Shown here piece by piece: positions 52,351-61,871 of a stretch of DNA of 64,000 nt. Below the pieces are notes generated by a model. The model saw only the letters and a program-made list of their open reading frames with translations. It searched no databases and was not told the origin of the DNA. Numbering within the stretch: the first letter of the stretch is position 1; every line of letters begins with the position of its first letter. The stretch is from positions 1 to 64,000 of the forward strand of contig CAYNWK010000006.1 of assembly GCA_964400875.1 (NCBI GenBank), read 5' to 3'. The stretch is from CAYNWK01 sp964400875 (lineage in GTDB: Bacteria; Chloroflexota; Anaerolineae; Anaerolineales; UBA4823). A program made the translations under genes and the position numbers.

Positions 52351-52392
52351 GATCTCGACTGATCGATCAGTTCAAACGCTTAACCCCTATGA

Positions 52393-53097
52393 TTAAGCGA
52401 ATGGATCCATATCGCGCAGCTCGTCATCTGTGACGTCGAATTCCATGATTTCGCCGGTTTCAACGTAGACGATCCGTTCGCAAATGTTAGTCACCCGGTC
52501 AGCCATGCGCTCCAAATTGTGCGCCACCCAAAGCAGATAGTTTCCGCGATCGATGGTGGATGGATCGGCGATCATGTAGGTGAGCAATTCACGATAGACC
52601 TGGTTGTACAGGTTATCGATGTCGTCGTCCTCTTCCGGGATGGCGCGTGCAGCGGTCAAATCATCCTCAACAAAAGCACTCAGCGCCCGGTGGAGCATAT
52701 CGATACCCAACTCCGACATCCTGGGGACGTCGATCAGCGGTTTCAGCAGAGGCGCCGAACCCATCAGGATGTTGATCTTGGCGATCCCCTTGGCGTAGTC
52801 ACCGATGCGTTCGAGCTCTGTGATGATCTCGAGAATCGCGGCTAAGACGCGCAGATCTCGAGCGACAGGTTGTTGGGTGGCGATCACCGTCAGGGTTTTA
52901 TCTTCGATTTCGAAATGTTTCTGATTTACCTGCGCATCGTCGGCGTAAATTCGCCTGGATTCATCGAAATCTCGGTTCTTTAGCGCTTCTACGGCGTCGG
53001 CGACAGCTTGTTCCACCATGCTGCCCAATACCAACACATCATCTTTTAACTCATTCAGCTTACGATCTAAGGTTTCCCTTGGCATTACGGAGGGCAT
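52393..53097 (-). CDS. phoU: Phosphate-specific transport regulator PhoU
   Basis: 234 residues, two three-helix PhoU repeats with metal-binding ERIGDYAKGI and ERMADRVTNI motifs. PhoU links the Pst transporter to PhoR signalling and dampens phosphate uptake. Last gene of the pst operon, before a strong terminator. The gap to pstB (113 bp) is larger than others in the operon and may hold an extra promoter. Confidence 0.95.
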   Translation of the reverse strand: MPSVMPRETLDRKLNELKDDVLVLGSMVEQAVADAVEALKNRDFDESRRIYADDAQVNQKHFEIEDKTLTVIATQQPVARDLRVLAAILEIITELERIGDYAKGIAKINILMGSAPLLKPLIDVPRMSELGIDMLHRALSAFVEDDLTAARAIPEEDDDIDNLYNQVYRELLTYMIADPSTIDRGNYLLWVAHNLERMADRVTNICERIVYVETGEIMEFDVTDDELRDMDPFA

Positions 53098-53210
53098 GAC
53101 ACACCTCGTTTTCTTTTAATGAATGGATAAATCTGACATAAATTGTAAACGAATATTACTCTTAGGGCATGCGCAGTTCGCCGAGCAAACGCATAAATCC
53201 CGGATGTATT

Positions 53211-54131
53211 TTACCCAAATCGTCCCGAGATGTAATCTTCGGTGCGTTGATCGCGCGGCTTGGTGAAGATCTGATCGGTTTCACCATATTCAACCATAAA
53301 CCCGGCGCGATTCTCATCCATGTTGAAGAAAGCCGTAAAATCGGAGACACGGGCAGCTTGCTGCATGTTGTGGGTCACGACGATAATGGTGTAATTCTTC
53401 GCCAGATCGCGCATCAATTCCTCAATTTTTAAGGTGGCGATGGGATCGAGGGCGGAAGCAGGTTCGTCCATCAGGATGATTTCCGGGCGTACCGCGATGG
53501 CGCGGGCGATGCATAATCGCTGCTGCTGCCCGCCGGAGAGCGAGAGCCCACTCTGGTCGAGCTTGTCCTCGACCTCATCCCAGAGCGCAGCCTGGATCAG
53601 GGATTGTTCTACTAAGGCGTCCATATCGCCCTTGAAGCCGTTGATGCGCGCCCCCCAGGCCACGTTCTCGTAAATGCTCTTGGGAAATGGATTAGGTCTT
53701 TGGAAGACCATCCCGATGTTCCGGCGCACTTCCACAGGATCGACGCCCTCCGCGTAGATGTTCTGCCCATTGAACAGCACCTCGCCTTTCGCATGCGCGG
53801 TGGGCACGACTTCATTCATGCGGTTGAAAGCGCGCAGCATAGTGCTTTTGCCACAACCGGAGGGTCCGATGATGGCGGTAACCATCTGGGGTTCAACAGG
53901 TAGATTGACATCTCTGATCGCCAAAAAATCCCCGTAAAAGACGTTGAGATGGCGAGCTTCGATGGCGTATTTGTGGTTTGTTGAGCCCAAAGCAATCCTA
54001 CTATCTGTCATTGTAATTTCCTGCTGAAGTGGTTGCGCATAATCACTATACTCGCGTTGAGAGACAATCGTAGCACCGGCAGCACTTGGGTGCTGCGGCG
54101 GTGTTTCGAATTTCGACTTTTCATTGATCAT
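53211..54131 (-). CDS. pstB: Phosphate ABC transporter ATP-binding protein PstB
   Basis: 306 residues from ATG 54131. The first 40 residues are not part of the ABC fold, and an internal ATG at 54011 with AGGAA ahead would give 266 residues, the usual PstB length; the shorter form may be the true protein. Walker A GPSGCGKSTMLRAF, signature LSLSGGQQQRLCIARAI, Walker B IILMDEPASALDP, H-loop VVTHNMQQAARV. C-terminus RTEDYISGRFG is typical for PstB. Confidence 0.93.
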   Translation of the reverse strand: MINEKSKFETPPQHPSAAGATIVSQREYSDYAQPLQQEITMTDSRIALGSTNHKYAIEARHLNVFYGDFLAIRDVNLPVEPQMVTAIIGPSGCGKSTMLRAFNRMNEVVPTAHAKGEVLFNGQNIYAEGVDPVEVRRNIGMVFQRPNPFPKSIYENVAWGARINGFKGDMDALVEQSLIQAALWDEVEDKLDQSGLSLSGGQQQRLCIARAIAVRPEIILMDEPASALDPIATLKIEELMRDLAKNYTIIVVTHNMQQAARVSDFTAFFNMDENRAGFMVEYGETDQIFTKPRDQRTEDYISGRFG

Positions 54132-54136
54132 GGTAT

Positions 54137-55045
54137 TTATACCTGCCTTCTCCGGCTGATGAAGCGGGCGATCAAGGTCAGGAGCAGGACCATCATCATC
54201 AGCTCAAGGGCGCCGGCCCAGGCTCGGACGTGGGCCGGCTCGAAAGGGCCACGGGCCTCATTGAATATGATCAAAGGCAGAGCCGCTTGCGCTCTGCCCA
54301 GCAGTTCGGGCACGATCGTGAAAGCGCCGAGTGCTGTGAGCAGCAGCGGGGCCGTTTCTCCGGCAGCACGGGCGACGGCCAACATAGAAGCAGTGATCAG
54401 ACCACTGCTCGCTGTGGGCAGCACGATCTGCGTGACCACCTGCCAGCGCCGGGCGCCGAGGCCGTAGGCAGCGTTGCGCAGGTCTTCAGGTACCAGCCGG
54501 ATGACTTCTTCAGAGGCGCGTGCAATAATCGGGATCATAAGCAAACTCAAGGCCAGTCCACCCGCCAGGGTAGAGAAACCGCTGCCTCTCTGGACAAGAA
54601 TTGTATAGATAAACAACCCGACAAAGATGGACGGCACACCGGTCATTACATCGGTAAAAAATTGGACAAACGGGACTAGCTTGCTGTCAGAGTATTCCAC
54701 GACGTAGGTCGCCGTGGCAATCCCTAACGGGATGGCGATGATCGAGGCGATCGCTAACATATATAGGGTGCCAAACAAGCCGTTCAAATAGCCTCCGCCT
54801 TCCCGGACTAGTGAGATATTCTGAATCGAGGTGAGAAACTCGATGTTCATCGCGCTGGCGCCTCGCCGGATAACCTCAAACAGGATTAAGCCTAGCGGGA
54901 TCAGCGCCAACAGTATGGCCAAGAACAGGACGAGCTCCATTAACTGGCTCTTGCACTTGCGGGCAGCCAGGTTCCCGGGCATTTCATCAACGCTGGTAAT
55001 AATTCGTTCTTGAATTAGATTGGTATCTGTTGATGCGGTGCTCAT
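54137..55045 (-). CDS. pstA: Phosphate ABC transporter permease PstA
   Basis: 302 residues from the ATG at 55045, which overlaps the pstC stop (ATGA) and has AGGAGA 9 nt ahead; a longer frame is not supported. Six membrane helices; LGIATATYVVEYSD, TGVPSIFVGLFIYT and the EAA-type loop AAYGLGARRWQVVTQIVLPTA are diagnostic. Confidence 0.95.
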   Translation of the reverse strand: MSTASTDTNLIQERIITSVDEMPGNLAARKCKSQLMELVLFLAILLALIPLGLILFEVIRRGASAMNIEFLTSIQNISLVREGGGYLNGLFGTLYMLAIASIIAIPLGIATATYVVEYSDSKLVPFVQFFTDVMTGVPSIFVGLFIYTILVQRGSGFSTLAGGLALSLLMIPIIARASEEVIRLVPEDLRNAAYGLGARRWQVVTQIVLPTASSGLITASMLAVARAAGETAPLLLTALGAFTIVPELLGRAQAALPLIIFNEARGPFEPAHVRAWAGALELMMMVLLLTLIARFISRRRQV

Positions 55046-56031
55046 ACAGCAGCATCTCCTGCGACACGGCCACCGGTGGCCCAAATGACCAGCCTGGCGG
55101 CAATATTGACGAAAACGGTGATCAGAAAGAGAACGACGCCAACGCCTAGCAGCGCCTTGATGTTCTCGGGCGCGGCCTCCTGAAAGGTGATCGCAATAAT
55201 TCCGGCCATGGATTGTCCGCCCTGGAAGAGGGTGGTTGGCATCCGCTGTGAACCGCCGATCAGCATCGCGACCGCAATGGTTTCACCAAAAGCGCGCCCC
55301 AATCCAAGCATGGTCGCTCCAATGATTCCTGGTCTTGCCCTGGGCAGGACGATGTCGCGGATCATTTCCCAGCGGGTGGAGCCGAGGGCGTAGGCGCCAT
55401 GGATTTCAGCTACCGGCGTTCTTGACATAACTTCGCGAGTGACGGCTGTGATGATCGGCAGCACCATGATCGCCAGCACGATACCGGCTGAGGCGTAGTT
55501 ATAGGTCACCACAGGATTGCCCAAGAAAGGAACAAGCTCCCCAAGGGTATCAGCAATGAATTTATTCACCGGGCGAACGAAAATCGGGACGAAGAAGAGC
55601 AAGCCCCACAGCCCGTAGACTACGCTTGGCACGGCAGCTAAAAGTTCTATGGCGTAGGTAAGAGGGAGGCGGATGCCTAGCGGCGCAATATTGGTCAGAT
55701 AAAGGGCGCAGCCAATTGCCAGCGGGACAGCGATCACGAGAGCGATTCCGGAGGTGATCAGAGTACCCAGAATGAAGGTTAGAGCGCCGTAATCACCGGT
55801 TATTTCACTTCGAGACGTGCCTGGGTCCCAGTTGGCGCTGGTGACGAACGACCAGCCAGAGTGGATGAACACCGGCCAGGCATCCACTGCCGTTGAAATC
55901 AGCATGGCAGCGAGAATGATCAGCACACTCAAGCCAGCCGAAGCCAGGATGAGTCGGAACCAGGCATCCGCCCTGGACTTTCCCCTGCTCCTCACTGTGG
56001 TCCTTTGGTATGCATTTGCTTCAGAACGCAT
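55042..56031 (-). CDS. pstC: Phosphate ABC transporter permease PstC
   Basis: 329 residues. Six helices; GALTFILGTLITSGIALVIAVPLAI, AVPSVVYGLWG and the coupling loop GAYALGSTRWEMIRDIVLPRA match PstC. Forms the phosphate channel with PstA. About 100 bp after the pstS stop. Confidence 0.95.
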   Translation of the reverse strand: MRSEANAYQRTTVRSRGKSRADAWFRLILASAGLSVLIILAAMLISTAVDAWPVFIHSGWSFVTSANWDPGTSRSEITGDYGALTFILGTLITSGIALVIAVPLAIGCALYLTNIAPLGIRLPLTYAIELLAAVPSVVYGLWGLLFFVPIFVRPVNKFIADTLGELVPFLGNPVVTYNYASAGIVLAIMVLPIITAVTREVMSRTPVAEIHGAYALGSTRWEMIRDIVLPRARPGIIGATMLGLGRAFGETIAVAMLIGGSQRMPTTLFQGGQSMAGIIAITFQEAAPENIKALLGVGVVLFLITVFVNIAARLVIWATGGRVAGDAAV

Positions 56032-56130
56032 AAGTTTTCCTTGTGTCGCTAAAAACGGGTAAGCAAGTGGGGCTTAATGAAAACCCCACTTGCCGGGTCA
56101 TGCCGATAGATTGGATTAGAAGGGCATTTT

Positions 56131-57243
56131 CTAGTCTTCCGAATTGATCATGCCTACTTTTTCAAGCGCACGCGCTTCCAGTGAATCGGGCAGCGGTGAG
56201 TAGAGCAGTTCTTCAGCCAAGGCATCGCCTTCGGTCAGGGTCCAGGTCAGGTAGTCCTTGAGTAGGGTGGCGGTGTTGTCATCGTAGCCGCAGGTCCAGG
56301 CCAAAATCCAGGTGGCGCCAGCGATGGGGTAGCCTTCACCGCCCACGCCCAGGATGTTGAAGCGCAGGTCCTCGGGGATGGTGATGCCGTCAGCGGCGGC
56401 TGCGGTCGATGCCAGTGTCGGGGTGATTGCGTTGCCATCTTCGTTGACCATGTCAGCAACCGGGATGTTGTTGGTGATGGCGTAGGACAACTCGATGTAG
56501 CCGACTGCGCCGGGGTTCTGCTGGATTTGGGCGGCGACGCCGTCGTTCTTCTCGCCGCCGACGGAGTTGGGGGCCGGCCATTCAACTTCCTTGCCTGCGC
56601 CAACTTCGCTGGCCCACTGCTCGGAGATGTCGCTCAGATAGGTGGTGAAGATGCTGGTCGTGCCAGAGCTGTCGGAACGATGGGCAACGATGATGTCCTC
56701 GGAGGGCAGGTCCACGCCAGGGTTCAGCTCGGCGACCGCCGGGTCATCCCAACTGGAGATGTTGCCCAGGAATATGTCGGCCAGGACGGGTCCGGAGAGG
56801 GTCAGACCTTCGACGCCTTCCAGGTTGTAGCCGATCGCGACTGCGCCAAATACGGTCGGGATGTGCACGGGTTCGCAGCTGCGGGCTTCGGTTGCGGCGG
56901 TGAGTTCCTCATCGGTGAGGAAGGCGTCCGAGGCGCCGAAGTCGGTCTGCTGTCCGATGAACTGCTCAACGCCGCCGCCGGAACCGATAGACTGGTAGTT
57001 GATGCTCACGTCGGGCTGGACGTTGCTGGTGTATTCGGCGATCCATTCCAGGTAGATCGGGGCCGGGAAGGATGCCCCAGCGCCCAGAAGTTCGCCGGAT
57101 AACATCATGCCTTCTTCCATGGCTTCGGTTGGCTGGCTTGCTGGCTCATTCGGCGTCTCGGTCGTTGCTGCTCCAGCGCACCCGGCCAGCAGCAACGATG
57201 CCAACATCAGGACGGAGAACAGGGCGTACAAAGAGCGTTTCAT
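56131..57243 (-). CDS. pstS: Phosphate-binding lipoprotein PstS
   Basis: 370 residues from the ATG at 57243 (GGAGGAAAG ahead; a longer frame to 57411 has no support). Lipoprotein signal with lipobox LLLAGC (C22), then a Glu/Thr-rich linker and the PBP fold: GAGASFPAPIYLEW, YQSIGSGGGVEQFI, FGASDAFLT, HRSDSSGTTSIFTTYL, GAVGYIELSYA. Binds periplasmic/extracellular phosphate for PstCAB. First gene of the operon, behind a phased Pho box. Confidence 0.95.
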   Translation of the reverse strand: MKRSLYALFSVLMLASLLLAGCAGAATTETPNEPASQPTEAMEEGMMLSGELLGAGASFPAPIYLEWIAEYTSNVQPDVSINYQSIGSGGGVEQFIGQQTDFGASDAFLTDEELTAATEARSCEPVHIPTVFGAVAIGYNLEGVEGLTLSGPVLADIFLGNISSWDDPAVAELNPGVDLPSEDIIVAHRSDSSGTTSIFTTYLSDISEQWASEVGAGKEVEWPAPNSVGGEKNDGVAAQIQQNPGAVGYIELSYAITNNIPVADMVNEDGNAITPTLASTAAAADGITIPEDLRFNILGVGGEGYPIAGATWILAWTCGYDDNTATLLKDYLTWTLTEGDALAEELLYSPLPDSLEARALEKVGMINSED

Positions 57244-57302
57244 AGACTTTCCTCCACGTAAAGATTGATTTTCTCTTCCGATTGTGGAGGTTATCACCCA
57301 TG

Positions 57303-57363
57303 GTTTAACGGATGAACAAAGCTGGGTTAATAGCTCTTGAACGAATTGTAAACGTTTGGTTAA
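57303..57363 (-). promoter_or_regulatory. Pho box: six hexamers at exact 11-bp spacing
   Basis: Reading toward pstS: TTAACC, TTTACA, TTCAAG, TTAACC, TTGTTC, TTAAAC, each followed by 5 nt. This is the arrangement bound by PhoP-type regulators (TTnAnA-like repeats with ~5-nt gaps). A weak -10 GATAAC follows at 57296-57291. The last copies sit 60 nt before the pstS ATG. Confidence 0.75.
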
Positions 57364-57382
57364 GGGAGTATGGGGAAATAGC

Positions 57383-58555
57383 TCAGCTGAGCAAGTGGGC
57401 GATGACACCAACCGATGCCCCGCCCAGGATGATCCAGGTGGAATTGACCCGGAAACGGAAGACCATTAAAAAGCTAACGACAGCGACGATAGCGGTCAGG
57501 ACGTCCACCAGGGCCGATTGCGCCAGCTGCCAGGTAACTGCGGCCATCAGCCCCAGGGAGGCGACATTAACCCCATCGAGGAAACTAGCGGCCCAAGGAG
57601 ACGAGCGCAAGCGGGGTATTACCGGGTTGCTGATGGCGACGAAGATAAATGACGGCAGGAAAATCCCGAGCGTGGCCAGGATGGCGCCTGGGATGCCGGC
57701 AAGGAAAAATCCGATAAAAGTCGCTGTTGTGAAGACTGGTCCAGGTGTGATCTGTCCGATGGCGACTGCATCAATCAGCTGTTGGTCGGTCAACCAGCCC
57801 AACCTGGTTACAAAATCATCTCTTAGAAATGCCAGCAAGACATACCCGCTGCCGTAAAGCACTGAGCCGATTTTAAGAAAGGTCAGAAACAAGGTACGCA
57901 GGTCGAAGGCTGCGTTGAATTGCTGAAGCAGCGAGATGCCGAGAGGGGGTAAGAAAAAGATAGAACGGAAAAATGAACGCGTAGTTGAAAAGTTCTCACC
58001 CAGCATCACGATCAGGCCGCCAAGCGCTAATAACAGCAAGATGTTGATCCCGAGAAAATAAGCGCCGAAGACGAGCAGCCCAATGGCTGTTAACATCGGT
58101 GATTTAATCGCTTTTCTGCTTAAGCCGATCAGCGCCTGCACGATGATGGCGATGACGACCGGCTTGATACCGTAGAGCAGCCAATCCGCCTGGGGGGTTG
58201 AGCCGTAAAGGGTGTAGGACCAGGCCAACAGGGTGACTAGCAGCATGGCGGGTAGAATGAAGCAAGCCCCAGCGACGATCAATCCGGGGAACCCGGCGCG
58301 AAGATACCCGGTGTGAATGATCATCTCTGTTGAGTTTGGACCGGGGATCAGGTTCGTCGCCCCGACCAAGTCGAGGAATTGTTGGTCGTCTAACCACTTT
58401 CGACGCTGAACGACTTCATCCTGCAGCATGGCGATGTGGGCGACCGGGCCTCCGAATGCGGTGAAGCCAAGCTTTAAGGATAAAAGAGCGACTTCGACCA
58501 GATTTGTTCCGGGCGAAGTCGCCTTGTCGGGAGGATGTTTCGGAGATTGATCCAT
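57383..58555 (-). CDS. chrA: Chromate transporter ChrA, two-domain form
   Basis: 390 residues, with two homologous CHR halves. First: LKLGFTAFGGPVAHIAMLQDEVV, then ATNLIPGPNSTEMIIHTG. Second: FLKIGSVLYGSGYVLLAFLRDDFV, then VAIGQITPGPVFTTATFIG. Long-chain ChrA exports chromate by a proton- or sulfate-linked route. Own start just upstream of a weak promoter; the 3' end reaches to 20 bp from the pstS Pho box. Confidence 0.94.
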   Translation of the reverse strand: MDQSPKHPPDKATSPGTNLVEVALLSLKLGFTAFGGPVAHIAMLQDEVVQRRKWLDDQQFLDLVGATNLIPGPNSTEMIIHTGYLRAGFPGLIVAGACFILPAMLLVTLLAWSYTLYGSTPQADWLLYGIKPVVIAIIVQALIGLSRKAIKSPMLTAIGLLVFGAYFLGINILLLLALGGLIVMLGENFSTTRSFFRSIFFLPPLGISLLQQFNAAFDLRTLFLTFLKIGSVLYGSGYVLLAFLRDDFVTRLGWLTDQQLIDAVAIGQITPGPVFTTATFIGFFLAGIPGAILATLGIFLPSFIFVAISNPVIPRLRSSPWAASFLDGVNVASLGLMAAVTWQLAQSALVDVLTAIVAVVSFLMVFRFRVNSTWIILGGASVGVIAHLLS

Positions 58556-58626
58556 TTTTGATCCGGAGAATCAGCTTGTGAATTCCCGGGATTGTACACT
58601 GTAAACAAATAGTTTATGTTGAATGG

Positions 58627-59427
58627 TTATTCCGCGAATCGGGCAGTGATGAACTCCTCTACCGTGAGCGGCTTTTCTTGCATCTCCAAGCCAAACGCCA
58701 GTCGTAACAGCTGGGGCGGCTCGACGTATGTCTCGGCGAGCACCTCGGTTTGAGCTAAGGTTTCCCTCGCCGAGCCATCCAGCAACACCTGCCCCTCCGC
58801 CATCACGAGGACGCGGGCAGTGTGCTCGGCGGCGAAATCGATATCGTGGGTGATCACGATTACGGTTTTCCCCTCATGATGCAAATCTTCTACGACCCGA
58901 CCCACTAATTCAACCCCCAGGTGATCTTGGGCCGTCGTTGGCTCGTCGAAGACGAGGATGGGTGTATCCATGGCCAGGATCGAAGCGATCGTGACCAGTT
59001 TACGCTGTCCGGGATTAAGATCGTAAGGGTGGGCGCTCGCCAAATCGGCCAGCCCCATCATTTCCAACCCGCGTTGCGCTTCTTCTTGGACGCGAGGTGC
59101 GCTCCAACCCAAATTTTGCGGGCCAAATTTTAGTTCTTCCATAACCGATGATTTAAAGAGCTGATCGTCGGGGTTTTGAAAGACGTATCCAACCCTGCTG
59201 GCTAATTGAGCCACGGTTCTCTCTCGGGTTTCCCAATCCCCGATGCGAACCTCTCCCTGTGTAGGTTTCAATAAGCCGTTGAAATGCTTGACCAGCGTGG
59301 TCTTGCCAGCCCCATTCTGACCGATAATGGCAATTGATTCGCCCGATTGCACCTGAAAGGATACGCCGCGAACGGCTTCGACGCCGGATGGATAGGTGTG
59401 GACCAGGGAGTTGACTTGGAGATCCAT
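58627..59427 (-). CDS. ecfA2: ECF transporter ATPase EcfA' (degenerate signature)
   Basis: 266 residues. Walker A GQNGAGKTTLVKHF, Walker B ILVFDEPTTAQDH, H-loop VITHDIDFA. The ABC signature is LNPGQ in place of LSGGQ, a known variant in one of the two ECF ATPases. Pairs with the ATPase encoded upstream to drive EcfT and the S-component. Confidence 0.9.
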   Translation of the reverse strand: MDLQVNSLVHTYPSGVEAVRGVSFQVQSGESIAIIGQNGAGKTTLVKHFNGLLKPTQGEVRIGDWETRERTVAQLASRVGYVFQNPDDQLFKSSVMEELKFGPQNLGWSAPRVQEEAQRGLEMMGLADLASAHPYDLNPGQRKLVTIASILAMDTPILVFDEPTTAQDHLGVELVGRVVEDLHHEGKTVIVITHDIDFAAEHTARVLVMAEGQVLLDGSARETLAQTEVLAETYVEPPQLLRLAFGLEMQEKPLTVEEFITARFAE

Positions 59428-59436
59428 GCGCAGGCG

Positions 59437-60297
59437 TCAACTCGTTTTTGAACCAAACCAGCGCACACCCTGGTCCAGGGTGACGGGCAGCCCAGGCCGG
59501 CCTGCCGGTTGGAATCCGCGCTGGCGTGCTGTTCTCGCCGCCATGGTGTAACGAGTTTGACCGATGCCGTTCTGAATGACCACAGGATCGGTCAGGATCT
59601 CGTCTGGTTGGCCATCGGCGATGATTTCGCCAGCCGACAAGGCGATCACTCGATCGGCAAATTGAGCCACCCATTCCAGCTTGTGTTCGATCATTAAGAT
59701 CGTCGTTTTCGCGTTGGCAGCAAGCGAGCGCACCGCTGCGAAGACCTCCCGGCTGCCAATGGGGTCCAGCTGGGAGGTCGGTTCGTCCAGGATCAGCGCC
59801 TTCGGGCGCATCGCCAACACCGAAGCGATCGCCACGCGCTGCATCTGCCCTCCGGAGAGCGCGACGGGAGAGCGCTCGGCTAAGTCGGTGATATCGAGCA
59901 TTGCCATGATCTCGCTCACGCGGGCGCGCATCTCATCTCGAGGGACGCCCAGGTTCTCCAAACCGAAAGCGATCTCTTCCAGGACGGTGAACTTGGCCCC
60001 CGATATCTGGTTGAACGGGTTCTGGAATATCAGTCCAGCAGAGCGGATCAGTTCGTGGAGCGGGGTTTCTGCAGTGAGCTTGCCGTCCACGAAGACCTTC
60101 CCTTCCAGGTGACCCCGGTAGAAGTGCGGGATGAACCCGGTCAGGGCATACGCCAGGGTTGATTTGCCGGCGCCGTTCAGTCCAACCAGCGCGCAAAATT
60201 GTCCGCGAGGGATCTCCAGGGAGATATCCCGCAACGCCGGTTCCGTTGAGCCTGGGTAGCGATAGGTCACTGCGTGTACGGAAAACATTTCAGCCAT
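59437..60297 (-). CDS. ecfA1: ECF transporter ATPase EcfA
   Basis: 286 residues from the ATG at 60297; a longer frame runs back through ecfT and is rejected. Walker A GLNGAGKSTLAYAL, intact signature ALSGGQMQRVAIA, Walker B ALILDEPTSQLDP, H-loop MIEHKLEWV. C-terminal extension of ~50 residues (WFGSKTS end) after the ATPase core. Starts 7 bp after the ecfT stop. Confidence 0.9.
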   Translation of the reverse strand: MAEMFSVHAVTYRYPGSTEPALRDISLEIPRGQFCALVGLNGAGKSTLAYALTGFIPHFYRGHLEGKVFVDGKLTAETPLHELIRSAGLIFQNPFNQISGAKFTVLEEIAFGLENLGVPRDEMRARVSEIMAMLDITDLAERSPVALSGGQMQRVAIASVLAMRPKALILDEPTSQLDPIGSREVFAAVRSLAANAKTTILMIEHKLEWVAQFADRVIALSAGEIIADGQPDEILTDPVVIQNGIGQTRYTMAARTARQRGFQPAGRPGLPVTLDQGVRWFGSKTS

Positions 60298-60304
60298 AGC
60301 TAGC

Positions 60305-61087
60305 CTAAACGATTCTAATCCAAACGCTGAAGGCGAGCACCAACGCAAGGAGAATCGTGAGACCCAAGCGAAGCATTCGCTCCCATTTGGCCTCGTGGAT
60401 CTCGACCAGGCTGGTTTTGCGAACCGGATAGGAGAAAGCGCGGGCCTCGATAGCCAGCGCGCGTTCCTCGACATCAACCAGGCTGCCCAGGATCAGCGGC
60501 ACCACCAGCGGGAGCACCCCGCGAGCTCGCTGTACCAGGTTGCCGGAGGTTTCTAATCCGCGGGCGCGTTGGGCATCCAGGATGGTGTTGGCTCGAGCCT
60601 GAAAGCGCGGGATTATTTGAATCGTCGCTACAATGATATAGGCAAGGCTTGAAGGGAATCCGCGCTGGTAAAGCGCGATCATGAGCACATCCGGACGGGT
60701 GGTGAGCGTGAACCACAGGAAGGCGCCAACCATGATAAGGATGCGACCGACGCTGGCGATGGCAAAGATCAACCCTTCGCGCTTCAAAGACGCGATTCCA
60801 AGATCGAGGATGGGGGTACCGCCGGGCCAGAGAAAGCCTTGAATGAGGAACACAGAAATGGCGAAGGGAAGAGCCACCCGCCAGATGACTTTCACCAAAT
60901 CGGGCAAAACCCGGGATAAGGCGGCGAGCGGGAAAACGGCAAAGGTCAACAGCGCGTAAGGGTACCAGATGGCGGGGACCGCCAGCCCACTCACTAGCAG
61001 AAAAGCGGCGAGTCCCAATTTCGTCAGCGGGTGCAGACTGTGTACCGGGCTCTCCCGCGCGCGAAAAAGACTGAACGATTCAGCCAT
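60305..61087 (-). CDS. ecfT: ECF transporter transmembrane subunit EcfT
   Basis: 260 residues with five to six membrane helices. The A-R-A/G coupling motifs that touch the ATPases are visible as DAQRARGLETSG and AIEARAFSYP. SPVHSLHPLTKLGLAAFLLV at the N-terminus is typical for EcfT. Lies between the S-component and ATPase genes. Confidence 0.9.
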   Translation of the reverse strand: MAESFSLFRARESPVHSLHPLTKLGLAAFLLVSGLAVPAIWYPYALLTFAVFPLAALSRVLPDLVKVIWRVALPFAISVFLIQGFLWPGGTPILDLGIASLKREGLIFAIASVGRILIMVGAFLWFTLTTRPDVLMIALYQRGFPSSLAYIIVATIQIIPRFQARANTILDAQRARGLETSGNLVQRARGVLPLVVPLILGSLVDVEERALAIEARAFSYPVRKTSLVEIHEAKWERMLRLGLTILLALVLAFSVWIRIV

Positions 61088-61125
61088 CGAGTGGAAAGAA
61101 AACGTTTACCGGCAGGAGGATGCTG

Positions 61126-61719
61126 TCAGCTCTCCTGGGCACTTTCGGCGCGGGGGAAACGGGCAAGAAACCGCCAAGGGAGCGCCCGGACGATCAGCCA
61201 GACTACCAGGAAAGAAACCGCCTTATCCAACGGATCGGAGGTAATGCCCTGGGCGAAGGTGGAGGGCAGGATTCCGAAGCCGAAATTGCGGAAGAACGCC
61301 ACAATAACGTCCGTCCCGCTACCGGTCACGCCGCCCCAGACGTAAGCGGAAATTGGAGCAGACAGCGCTGCAGCGATCAAGCCGGTGATCAGCCCTCCCA
61401 GGAGTGCCTTCCACCAGGACCGGAACCAATTGGCCTCGGCAAACAGGCCTGCTAACAAACCAATCACAGCGGCGACCGCTGCAAATGGGGCGTATTGTAC
61501 GTTCAGCCCGGTCAGCCCCCAGATCAAATTGGTCAACAAACCGGTCAGCGCGCCAGCCCACGGGCCGGCCATTACAGCGACCAGCACGGTGCCAATGGAA
61601 TCGAGGTAGAGCGGGATTCCTAAAGCATATATGAGCTGCCCAACCGCGATGTTGATGGCGATCGCAACCGGGATCATCACCAGCGTGATCGTTCCGAAAT
61701 CCTTGCGTAAATCCGACAT
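61126..61719 (-). CDS. ECF transporter substrate-binding (S) component, substrate unknown
   Basis: 197 residues, five to six hydrophobic helices. LYLDSIGTVLVAVMAGPWAGALTGLLTNLIWGLTG is a S-component type stretch with many Gly/Ala. The 152-bp leader shows no recognisable riboswitch that would name the vitamin or metal. AGGAGG before the ATG. First gene of an S-T-A-A' operon. Confidence 0.8.
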   Translation of the reverse strand: MSDLRKDFGTITLVMIPVAIAINIAVGQLIYALGIPLYLDSIGTVLVAVMAGPWAGALTGLLTNLIWGLTGLNVQYAPFAAVAAVIGLLAGLFAEANWFRSWWKALLGGLITGLIAAALSAPISAYVWGGVTGSGTDVIVAFFRNFGFGILPSTFAQGITSDPLDKAVSFLVVWLIVRALPWRFLARFPRAESAQES

Positions 61720-61871
61720 TGTTTGTGCCTCCTCCTGAGATTAGATGAATCCAATTAAATGGGAGTCATGCAGTTCCCCTGCCTTCCCTCGAAAACGTAA
61801 TCTCTATAACTGATAAAACCCATAATAGCGGTAAAAGAAACGCTGATCTCAAATCTGCTCGAGAACTCCAT

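Noticed and set aside
53160..53205. GCATGCGCAGTTCGCC near the end of pstB resembles the left end of the repeat family
   Set aside because: No matching right end at a suitable distance and no inner palindrome.
61765..61804. Possible internally deleted fifth copy of the palindromic element (GAGTCATGCAGTTC ... AAAACGTAATCTC)
   Set aside because: Only the ends resemble the family, with several mismatches, and the core is missing; it may be chance.
61720..61871. Riboswitch (cobalamin, thiamine or similar) before the ECF operon
   Set aside because: The gap is 152 bp and no conserved riboswitch core or branched stem pattern could be recognised.
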